Of a DNA stretch of 64,000 nucleotides, positions 58,152 to 64,000 are shown piece by piece. Position 1 is the stretch's first letter. The number at the start of each line of letters is the position of its first letter. The stretch is from Noviherbaspirillum humi. GTDB taxonomy: Bacteria; Pseudomonadota; Gammaproteobacteria; Burkholderiales; Burkholderiaceae_D. Where the stretch lies: positions 124,001 through 188,000 of the forward strand of contig NZ_FZOT01000006.1 in NCBI RefSeq assembly GCF_900188095.1, in the 5' to 3' direction. Below the pieces are notes generated by a model. The model worked only from the letters and a program-made list of their open reading frames with translations, was not told the DNA's origin and did not search any database. Made by a program: the position numbers and the translations under genes.

Positions 58152-58870
58152 TTCACGCGGCTCACCGTGGCGGCCAGCACATAGCCTTCGTTGCGCACCG
58201 TCTTGATGATCTGGGGCGAGCGCGCATCCTCGCCCAGCTTCTGGCGCAGGCGGCTGATCTGCAGATCGATGGAGCGGTCGAAGGGATCGGCATCGCGGCC
58301 CTGGGTGAGGTTGAGCAGCTGGTCGCGGCTCAGCACCCGGTTGGCGTGTTCGAGGAAGACCCGCAGCAGCCGGAACTCCGCCCCGGACAGGGCGATCACC
58401 ACGCCATCGGGACTGACGAGGTGGCGTCCGGTGTAGTCCATGGTCCAGTCCTGGAAGCGGACCTGCTGGGCATCCGGCTGCTGCATCGCCGGCGGCAGCG
58501 CCTGGGTGCGGCGCAGCACGCTGCGGATGCGGGCGAAGAGTTCGCGCGGCTCGAAAGGTTTGGGGAGGTAATCGTCCGCCCCCATTTCAAGGCCGAGGAT
58601 GCGATCCAGCGGCTCGCCGCGGGCGGTCAGCATGATGACCGGGATGGCGGAAACGGCGCGCAAGTTCCGGCATAGCGTCAAGCCATCCTCGCCGGGCAGG
58701 TTCAGGTCCAGCACGATGAGGTCGATGCGGGCGTCATCCAGCGCCTTCCACATGCCCTTGCCATCGGCGGCAGTGGCGGTGCGGTAGCCGTTTTTTTCCA
58801 GGTATTCGGCCAGCAGCGAGCTGATGTCCGAGTCGTCATCGACGATGAGAATGCGGGCGGAATTTTCCAT
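58148..58870 (-). CDS. OmpR-family response regulator
   Basis: 240-residue two-domain regulator. Receiver domain: acidic pocket VDDDSD, phospho-acceptor Asp55 in LIVLDLNLPGEDG, Thr in MLTARGE, Lys in DYLPKPFEPREL. Winged-helix DNA-binding domain (residues ~140-235) with LSGAEFRLLRVFLEHANRVLSR and the recognition helix RSIDLQISRLRQKLGED. Start at the ATG ending at 58870 (MENSARILIVDDD). First gene of the regulator-kinase operon; GATACA motifs lie in its upstream region. Confidence 0.93.
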   Translation of the reverse strand: MENSARILIVDDDSDISSLLAEYLEKNGYRTATAADGKGMWKALDDARIDLIVLDLNLPGEDGLTLCRNLRAVSAIPVIMLTARGEPLDRILGLEMGADDYLPKPFEPRELFARIRSVLRRTQALPPAMQQPDAQQVRFQDWTMDYTGRHLVSPDGVVIALSGAEFRLLRVFLEHANRVLSRDQLLNLTQGRDADPFDRSIDLQISRLRQKLGEDARSPQIIKTVRNEGYVLAATVSRVK

Positions 58871-58912
58871 GGCACGATTATCGCAAGCCGCAACGAGACC
58901 GGGCAGCAGATT

Positions 58913-59020
58913 TGTATCATGTTTTTTCGGTCCGATAACTTGATACAGGGCGCTACAAATCTCCCTGCCGACGACACGACTCGATACATGACGCTGCCGG
59001 GAAGACATTGAACCGATACA
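58913..59020. promoter_or_regulatory. Cluster of GATACA motifs in the two-component / Spy-like divergent region
   Basis: TGTATC at 58913-58918 (the inverted form) and GATACA at 58942-58947, 58983-58988 and 59015-59020; the last two are CGATACA, 32 bases apart. A related GATAA is at 58934. All lie in the 347-base gap 58871-59217. Repeated hexamers between an OmpR-family regulator and a likely target gene suggest its binding sites. Nothing else clear is seen in the gap apart from the CAGGAG before the lipoprotein gene. Confidence 0.45.
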
Positions 59021-59217
59021 TCGGCAAAGCAAACTTGATTCCGTCGCTCAAGCGGCTCGCATCCGCAACCGGGCCATCCATCCGGTAAGGCTGCGGCACT
59101 GCTGGCCGCATCGGCGAGGCTTGGGCAAGCCGAACCGGGCGACTGGTTCGAGGGAGCGAAACAACGCGGCCCGGCCTGCATTGGTACATCAACCCACGTT
59201 AGGACAGGAGCATGAAA

Positions 59218-59742
59218 ATGGAAAAAAACATGATAAGGATCTTGACCGCCGGAGCCGTCGCCATGAGCGTTGCAGCCTGCGCCGGCGCGCAGTCGCAACA
59301 GAGCCAGATGGGCGGCCCCGGCATGCGGATGCAGCACCACATGGGCGAAGAACATGAGCAGCATCATGCCGAACACATGCGTGAAATGATGACGCGCCGA
59401 CTGCAGCAATTACACGACAAGCTGCAGCTCAACGCGAGTCAGGAGACTGCCTGGAACAATTACGTTGCCCGGCTGCGCCAAGTGCCTGCGCAAAGGCCCG
59501 ACCGCGCGGACATGGCAAAGCTCTCGGTGCCGGATCGCATGGAACGTCATCTCGCGATGATGCGGGAGGCTGAAAAGCGGATGACAGATCACCTCGCCGC
59601 GACCAGGGAGTTTTATGCGGTGCTGAGTCCGGAGCAGCAGAAAATTTTCAATGAGCAGTTTCCGGCGGGGCGCGGAAACATGCGTTCCGGAAGAATGCAG
59701 CGGGGAGAGGATGCCGGCAAGGATACGGGTTCAAGGCCTTAA
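59218..59742 (+). CDS. Spy/CpxP-like periplasmic lipoprotein
   Basis: 174 residues. N-terminal MEKNMIRILTAGAVAMSVAA then Cys gives a signal peptide with a lipobox (VAAC), so a lipoprotein is likely. The mature part is Met/His-rich (MRMQHHMGEEHEQHHAEHM) and contains two LTxxQ-like segments, LQLNASQETAWNNY and LSPEQQKIFNEQF, the hallmark of the Spy/CpxP/ZraP chaperone family. GGAG is 6-7 bases before ATG 59218; ATG 59212 is two codons earlier. Divergent from the response regulator, which mirrors cpxP-cpxRA. The His/Met-rich segment hints at metal binding. Confidence 0.8.
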   Translation: MEKNMIRILTAGAVAMSVAACAGAQSQQSQMGGPGMRMQHHMGEEHEQHHAEHMREMMTRRLQQLHDKLQLNASQETAWNNYVARLRQVPAQRPDRADMAKLSVPDRMERHLAMMREAEKRMTDHLAATREFYAVLSPEQQKIFNEQFPAGRGNMRSGRMQRGEDAGKDTGSRP

Positions 59743-59954
59743 ACAAAGCCGAAACTTCCGGCCGAACCGATGTTGGCTGTTTTCCATGGACAACCGGATG
59801 AGCCCTCACTGATGTGCCGCCGGTTCGGCAATCGCGGCACGCCCAAGCGATCTGAAGCCGAATCGGAGCCGGTTTTCCTGATCTCAAGGCACCAGCATGC
59901 GCCCGGTCGGCGAATGGTGCTGCGAGCGACGCCTACTCTGGCGCTTCGCGGTGC

Positions 59955-60665
59955 CTATCCCGCTTCGGCAACGCCGACGCATGCGTCGACAACGCTAGGC
60001 GCGGCAGCGCCCTGGAAAATGATGTCTGAATCGCCGACCGGAGCCGGTCTTGTTTGCAGCGCCTCTGGCTGCCCTGCATCCCGCCCGGGTTGAGCAATTC
60101 CGAGCGCGGCGAAAGTCTGCTCATCGAGCTCTATCCAGCAGGCAAACACCGGTTTGCCGTCGATCATCGACGGCGGTCCGGCGCGGTGCGAATGCACGCC
60201 CATTCGATACAGCAGTCTCTCAACACCGAGCGGCGAAACGGTGATCAGCCGTTTGGCGCCGCGCGCGAAAGCGGCGCGTACGGCCGCCGCCAGCAAGCCG
60301 CGGGTGAGCTTCGCCTGATCCATGCCGCTGCCGCCCGATAGCGGCGCGGCGGCAAAGCGGGACAATTCCCATACCTCAGGACTGCGGGGGATCGGCATGC
60401 CCCACAGCAGGCCGGGGAACACCTCGCCAAGGAGGTAGGGACGGGTGGTGGGCAGCAAGCGGGCACAGCCGCTCAACGATCCATCCTTTTCCTGCGCCAC
60501 GACATAAACCGTGTCCGGTCGATCGAACTGGTCTTCCTCTTCGCCTTCCTTCACCGGCAGCGACCAGCCGAGCCGTTCGATGAAGATGCGATAGCGGTAT
60601 GCCGCAAGCGCCTTGTGCATGTCCGCGGAAAGGTCAGCGCTGGTACCAGAAAATGTCATGGTCAT
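59955..60665 (-). CDS. Acyl-homoserine-lactone synthase (LuxI family)
   Basis: 236-residue LuxI-type autoinducer synthase joining an acyl-ACP with S-adenosylmethionine. Conserved residues visible: Arg24, Phe28 and Trp34 in YRYRIFIERLGW, Asp45 and Asp48 in EEDQFDRPD, Arg69 in GCARLLPTTRPYL, Glu100 and Arg103 in WELSRFA. The tail (residues ~195-236) is an Ala/Pro-rich extension beyond the usual ~200-residue fold. Lies downstream of the RsaM-like gene on the same strand. The acyl chain cannot be read from sequence. Confidence 0.92.
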   Translation of the reverse strand: MTMTFSGTSADLSADMHKALAAYRYRIFIERLGWSLPVKEGEEEDQFDRPDTVYVVAQEKDGSLSGCARLLPTTRPYLLGEVFPGLLWGMPIPRSPEVWELSRFAAAPLSGGSGMDQAKLTRGLLAAAVRAAFARGAKRLITVSPLGVERLLYRMGVHSHRAGPPSMIDGKPVFACWIELDEQTFAALGIAQPGRDAGQPEALQTRPAPVGDSDIIFQGAAAPSVVDACVGVAEAG

Positions 60666-60670
60666 AATCT

Positions 60671-60694
60671 TGTCAGAGCGTTATTTGTCTGACA
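60671..60694. promoter_or_regulatory. Inverted repeat immediately upstream of luxI
   Basis: Perfect 7-base arms TGTCAGA (60671-60677) and TCTGACA (60688-60694) with a 10-base spacer, starting 6 bases before the luxI ATG, in the 53-base gap after the rsaM-like gene. The arms share TGTCA/TGACA with the palindrome at 61280. It may be a regulator site or, in RNA, a hairpin masking the luxI start. Confidence 0.5.
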
Positions 60695-60718
60695 CGATTA
60701 CACCTGCTCGAAAGGGCC

Positions 60719-61237
60719 TTAGTAACTGCAAAAGTTGACAGTCGGAATTTCAGCGCTGGCCGCAACACCGCGAGTGCTCCAAGTGCTGCTCCTTACCTCC
60801 GACTGCCAGCTGAATATTCCAAGCCAGACACCGAACAGATTGGCAGTGCGCTCCGGCCCCAGGTCGTAGCCTTGTCGGTCGACCAGCATGACATTGGACC
60901 GGACGCCATCCGGCGCGAGCAGCATCTGGCCGGTGGGGCCGTGAATGAACCAGCCCCACGCGATGGAGACCGGCGGTGAGGTATCGCTGACCCATTCCGA
61001 ATAGCCTGCAGAAGCGGCAGGGATGGCGAGCCTGTGGAGCTCGTCAAGGAAGTCCGCATCCTCGCTCGAATAAAGGTGGATGAACGGAAGCAGATGAAAG
61101 TGCGAAAGCGAAAGACGGATATAGCCGTCGAAGGAATGGGAAAGAAGCGGAAAGTCTGCCTGCCTGGTTTGAGCGCTGCCTTCGATTGACTTATTCAAGA
61201 TCGGTTTCTCGCAGAGAATGAGTGTGATTCGCTCCAT
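60719..61237 (-). CDS. RsaM-like quorum-sensing regulator (DUF4902)
   Basis: 172 residues. Core segments DGYIRLSLSHFHLLPFIHL, GYSEWVSDTSPPVSIAWGWF, LAPDGVRSNVMLVDRQGYDL and a C-terminal WLGIFSW resemble RsaM/TofM proteins, which lie between luxI and luxR genes in Burkholderia and Pseudomonas fuscovaginae and repress AHL production by an incompletely known mechanism. No DNA-binding motif is seen. The start ATG (61237) lacks a clear ribosome site; an internal TTG near codon 14 is possible. Same strand as luxI and divergent from luxR. Confidence 0.8.
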   Translation of the reverse strand: MERITLILCEKPILNKSIEGSAQTRQADFPLLSHSFDGYIRLSLSHFHLLPFIHLYSSEDADFLDELHRLAIPAASAGYSEWVSDTSPPVSIAWGWFIHGPTGQMLLAPDGVRSNVMLVDRQGYDLGPERTANLFGVWLGIFSWQSEVRSSTWSTRGVAASAEIPTVNFCSY

Positions 61238-61279
61238 CGCGAACCGGCATCAGTCTACGTGCTGTCACTGAGTTGTGCG

Positions 61280-61297
61280 ACTGTCAATTCTGACACT
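61280..61297. promoter_or_regulatory. Candidate lux box between rsaM-like and luxR genes
   Basis: Imperfect 18-base palindrome: ACTGTCA (61280-61286), ATTC, TGACACT (61291-61297), 6 of 7 arm positions complementary. It is 43 bases upstream of the rsaM-like start and 70 bases before luxR, fitting a LuxR-type site. Another CTGTCA half-site lies at 61262. Confidence 0.55.
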
Positions 61298-61367
61298 TGA
61301 GACATGGGCTTACACCGCATCCCGACGGCACGCAGCCACAGTTTCTCTACCCGTTGCAGGAGCAAGG

Positions 61368-62090
61368 ATGGACCCGAACAGCTTCAACAGCTTCACCAGC
61401 TTCGAAAATCTGCTTCAGACCGCCTCGGAGGAAGAGCTCTTCGACCGCATCAAATCGATCGCCGCCAGCCTCGGCTTCGAATACTGCGCCTATGGCATAA
61501 AGATGCCCGTGCCGGTATCCCGTCCCCGGCTCGCTCTGTTCAGCAACTATCCGCGCCAGTGGCAGGAATGCTACGCGCAGCGCAACTACATCAGCGTTGA
61601 TCCGACGGTGCACCATGGACTGAAGTCCAATTTGCCCATCGTGTGGTCTCCCGAAACGTTCCAGTCAGCGGAAGAGCTCTGGTCGGAAGCCCGGGCGTAT
61701 GGCTTGCGTTTCGGGTGGGCGCAGGCATCGCGCGATCCTTCCGGCGCGGTGGGCATGCTGACCTTGGCGCGCGGCACCGAACAAATCGCTGATGCGGAGC
61801 TGATGCACAAGCAAAGCATGATGAGCTGGCTCACCCAAATCGCGCATGCCTCCATGACCCGGGTTCTGATGCCCAAGCTGGCGCCCGAGACCCAGGTGTC
61901 GATTACGCCGCGTGAAAGGGAAGTACTGCGCTGGACGGCGGAGGGCAAGACGGCCTCCGAGATAGCGCAAATCATTTCGGTGTCCGAGCGTACCGTCAAT
62001 TTCCATGTTAACAACGTGGTCCTGAAGCTCGGCGCCTCAAACAAGACCCAAGCAGCCGTAAAGGCCGCTGCGCTCGGCATGCTCGCTTGA
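61368..62090 (+). CDS. LuxR-family AHL-responsive transcriptional regulator
   Basis: 240-residue LuxR-type receptor. Autoinducer-binding domain (residues ~15-170) with the invariant set at TraR-like spacing: Trp65, Tyr69, Asp78, Pro79 and Trp93, then SGAVGMLTLAR. C-terminal GerE helix-turn-helix with ITPREREVLRWTAEGKTASE and ISVSERTVNFHVNNVVLKLG. Start ATG 61368 follows AGGAG by 6 bases; longer in-frame starts have no ribosome site and add 31 residues. Presumed cognate receptor for the AHL made by the adjacent LuxI. Confidence 0.93.
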   Translation: MDPNSFNSFTSFENLLQTASEEELFDRIKSIAASLGFEYCAYGIKMPVPVSRPRLALFSNYPRQWQECYAQRNYISVDPTVHHGLKSNLPIVWSPETFQSAEELWSEARAYGLRFGWAQASRDPSGAVGMLTLARGTEQIADAELMHKQSMMSWLTQIAHASMTRVLMPKLAPETQVSITPREREVLRWTAEGKTASEIAQIISVSERTVNFHVNNVVLKLGASNKTQAAVKAAALGMLA

Positions 62091-62244
62091 TTGCGGCAGA
62101 GCCGGCAATCTTCAATCCACCGATTCACTTCCCATCCGCGGCAACGCCTCTTGCGGCCGCCATGCTGTTTGGGCGCGGGGCGCCTGCAGGCCTTCCTCGT
62201 GGCTTCCTCACAATCTATTATGGCGTGATGCGCACCGAACGCAG

Positions 62245-62270
62245 GATTTGTCCCGCTCGCGCGGGGAACG
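62245..62270 (-). repeat. Single sequence resembling a type I-E CRISPR repeat
   Basis: On the minus strand it reads CGTTCCCCGCGCGAGCGGGA followed by CAAATC, close to the I-E repeat core (GTTCCCCGCGC.AGCGGGGATAAAC). It forms a hairpin CCCGC-TCGC-GCGGG. No second copy occurs about 61 bases to either side, so it is not an array. It lies in the 249-base gap before the acyl-CoA synthetase gene, which also has a TATTAT at 62216-62221 that could be a -10. Confidence 0.35.
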
Positions 62271-62339
62271 TTTGGTACGAGCCGTGCTCTGCGATGTAAT
62301 GGATTCGCATCAAGAAATCATTACGGCGGAGCTTACCCC

Positions 62340-64000
62340 ATGAGCATCAGAAACCTGAAGTTCCTGTTCCAGCCGCGGTCGGTTGCCATCATCGGCGCGA
62401 CGGTGCAAGGCCAGCGCATCGGCGAAGTGCTGCAGCACAATCTCAGCCAAAGCGAATTCACGGGCAGCATCTGGCTGGTCAATCCCAACCACCAACAGCT
62501 CGGCGGCCAGCCGATGTACCCGGACGTCCCGGCGCTGCCCCAGGCGCCGGAGCTGGCGTTGATCTGCACGCCGGCGCATGCCATCCCCGCCATCGTGTCG
62601 GACCTCGGCAGGCTGGGAACCCGGGCGGCCATTGTGCTGACGCCGGATGTGGCCAGCGCCAGGATGCCGGATGGAAGGCCGGTTCGACAGGCCATGCTGG
62701 AAGCCGCCAAGCCGTGGCTGCTGCGGCTGCTTGGCCCGGATTCCGTTGGTCTGCTCATCCCGAGGCTGCACCTGAACGCCAGCTACGCGCATGCCGATGC
62801 ACTGCCGGGCACAATCGCTTTCGTGTCGCAATCGGGCGCCATGGTGACGGCCGTACTGGACTGGGCCAAGTCGCGCGGCATCGGCTTTTCGAAGTTCGTA
62901 TCGCTCGGCGAATGCGCCGACATCGACATCGGCGACGTGCTGGATTATCTCGCCACCGACGGCGAGACCCGCGCCATCCTGCTGTACGCCGAATCGATCG
63001 CCGATGCGCGCAAATTCATGTCCGCCGCGCGGGCGGCGGCCCGCAGCAAGCCGACCCTGATCATCAAGGCAGGCAGGGAAGCGCAATCCGCGCAGGCGGC
63101 GGCATCGCATACGGGCGCGCTGGCGGGCGCCGACTACGTATTCGATGCCGCCATTCGCCGCGCCGGCATGCTGCGCGTGGCGTCGACCGAAGACCTCTTC
63201 GACGCGGTGGAAACGCTGGCGCGCGGCAAGCCGGTGCGGGGCGGCCGTCTCGCCATCATCACCAATGGCGGCGGACCGGGCGTGATGGCGCTCGACAGCC
63301 TGCTGGCGGAAAAGGGACAGCTGGCACAACTGTCCAAGGAAACCGTCGCCGGCTTGAAAGCCATGCTGCCTGCGAACTGGAAGCCGGGCCACAGCATCGA
63401 CCTGCAACGCGATGCCGACGCGGAACGCTACCTGAAAGCGATCGAAATCGTCCTCGCCGATGGCGGCGTGGATGCCGTGCTGGTGATCCATGCTCCGAAT
63501 GCCATCGTGTCCAACGCCGAGATCGCCCGTGCCGTCGCGCCGGCGGCCCAGCGCGCCGCGCGCCAGGTGCTGGCCTGTTGGATGGGGCGGGATTCGGTGA
63601 GCGAAGCGAGGACCTGTTTTGCCGCCGCCGGCATTCCATCGTTCGACACGCCGGAGAAGGCGGTGCGCGGCTTCATGCAGATGGTTCAATACCAGCGCAA
63701 CCAGCGGCTGCTGATGGAAGTGCCGACGATGCCGGAAAAGGCCGGCCGCGAGGACCGCCGGCGCGCCCGGGCCATGGTGCAGCAGGCGCTGGCGGACGGG
63801 CGCAGCATCCTGTCCGAACCCGAGGCCAAGCGGGTGCTGGCCGCCTACGGCATTCCGGTGGTGCAGACGCGCACTGCCGCCAGTGCCGAGGAAGCCGCTC
63901 GCCTGGCGCAGGAAATCGGCTTTCCGGTCGCGCTCAAGATCGTCTCGCCCGATGTCCCGCACAAATCCGATGTCGGCGGCGTCGCGCTCGATCTCGCCAG
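62340..64000 (+). CDS. NDP-forming acyl-CoA synthetase / Pat-like protein (3'-truncated)
   Basis: First 553 residues of a large protein that runs off the window. Start ATG 62340 (MSIRNLKFLFQPRSVAIIGA) follows GGCGGAG. Order: CoA-binding domain (residues ~1-130), succinyl-CoA-ligase-like domains with AFVSQSGAMVTAVLDW and AASHTGALAG (the His normally phosphorylated in acetate:CoA ligase, ADP-forming), then ITNGGGPGVMALD, and the start of an ATP-grasp domain (LSEPEAKRVLAAYGIPVVQT, VALKIVSPDVPHKSDVGGVA). Could be an ~700-residue acyl-CoA synthetase or, if a GNAT domain follows, a ~900-residue Pat/YfiQ protein acetyltransferase. Confidence 0.88.
   Translation, partial: MSIRNLKFLFQPRSVAIIGATVQGQRIGEVLQHNLSQSEFTGSIWLVNPNHQQLGGQPMYPDVPALPQAPELALICTPAHAIPAIVSDLGRLGTRAAIVLTPDVASARMPDGRPVRQAMLEAAKPWLLRLLGPDSVGLLIPRLHLNASYAHADALPGTIAFVSQSGAMVTAVLDWAKSRGIGFSKFVSLGECADIDIGDVLDYLATDGETRAILLYAESIADARKFMSAARAAARSKPTLIIKAGREAQSAQAAASHTGALAGADYVFDAAIRRAGMLRVASTEDLFDAVETLARGKPVRGGRLAIITNGGGPGVMALDSLLAEKGQLAQLSKETVAGLKAMLPANWKPGHSIDLQRDADAERYLKAIEIVLADGGVDAVLVIHAPNAIVSNAEIARAVAPAAQRAARQVLACWMGRDSVSEARTCFAAAGIPSFDTPEKAVRGFMQMVQYQRNQRLLMEVPTMPEKAGREDRRRARAMVQQALADGRSILSEPEAKRVLAAYGIPVVQTRTAASAEEAARLAQEIGFPVALKIVSPDVPHKSDVGGVALDLA

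Noticed and set aside
59975-59988. 14-base palindrome CGACGCATGCGTCG
   Set aside because: Lies inside the luxI coding region and can arise from GC-rich codons; no positional argument for an operator.
59770-60093. 107-codon plus-strand frame between the Spy-like gene and luxI
   Set aside because: Mostly antisense to the luxI 3' end, Arg/Pro/Ala-rich, no ribosome-binding site.
62160-62340. Possible CRISPR array around the I-E-like repeat
   Set aside because: Only one repeat-like unit; sequences about 61 bases away on both sides do not match, and no cas gene is present.

Overview
The window is a GC-rich (roughly 60-65% by eye) bacterial chromosome segment. Gene content and order point to a betaproteobacterium of the Burkholderiales, most likely Oxalobacteraceae (Herbaspirillum/Noviherbaspirillum-like). 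The pointers are bamA-skp-lpxD-fabZ-lpxA-lpxB-rnhB followed by an rRNA methylase and ppsR/ppsA, smpB / ratA-rnfH / guaB-guaA, a DUF4936-ygfZ / mltG-tmk-holB-pilZ-tatD block, and a LuxI-RsaM-LuxR quorum-sensing locus of the Burkholderia type. This placement is inference; no rRNA gene is present. No rRNA, tRNA, CRISPR array, prophage or intact transposase was seen.

Layout. 1-7126: envelope operon (outer-membrane assembly, periplasmic chaperone, lipid A synthesis, RNase HII, SpoU methylase), with genes mostly overlapping. 7123-11221: a small membrane-anchored protein, then PEP synthase and its regulatory kinase/phosphorylase transcribed divergently. 11498-14820: nfeD-stomatin pair, smpB, ratA-rnfH and a DUF4124 protein. 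14981-21768: guaB, guaA, the queE-queD-tadA tRNA-modification group, an alpha/beta hydrolase and an LD-carboxypeptidase. 21754-27109: sugar-acid catabolism (mutarotase, lactonase, IlvD/Edd dehydratase, opposed by dgoK-dgoA), which together outline a DeLey-Doudoroff-type galactose route. 27213-33701: an ABC-F ATPase and nadA, then nadB on the opposite strand. Between nadA and nadB lies an AT-richer insert with two tandem paralogous proteins that have a papain/NlpC-like Cys...GD...His layout. 33799-39303: penicillin-acylase-family hydrolase, purT and an MHS-type MFS transporter. 39665-49084: a long plus-strand acyl-CoA / lipid-catabolism cluster. 49099-56803: NRDE protein, DUF4936, ygfZ, then mltG-tmk-holB-pilZ-GNAT, a 269-bp MITE-like element with perfect 32-bp terminal inverted repeats, and tatD-ankyrin. 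56808-59742: a two-component system facing a Spy/CpxP-like lipoprotein gene. 59955-62090: LuxI, RsaM-like and LuxR. 62340-64000: the start of a large NDP-forming acyl-CoA synthetase that runs off the window.

Most of the window is ordinary core genome. The parts that deserve attention are: the tandem papain-like paralogs in the foreign-looking insert between nadA and nadB; the MITE-like fold-back element that splits the holB-pilZ-tatD neighbourhood; the complete RsaM-type quorum-sensing locus with lux-box-like palindromes; repeated short motifs (GATACA, AAACTTACA) in front of regulated genes; and a lone sequence resembling a type I-E CRISPR repeat. Several genes use non-ATG starts (skp, lpxB, queE, the ABC-F gene, mltG, an alpha/beta hydrolase).
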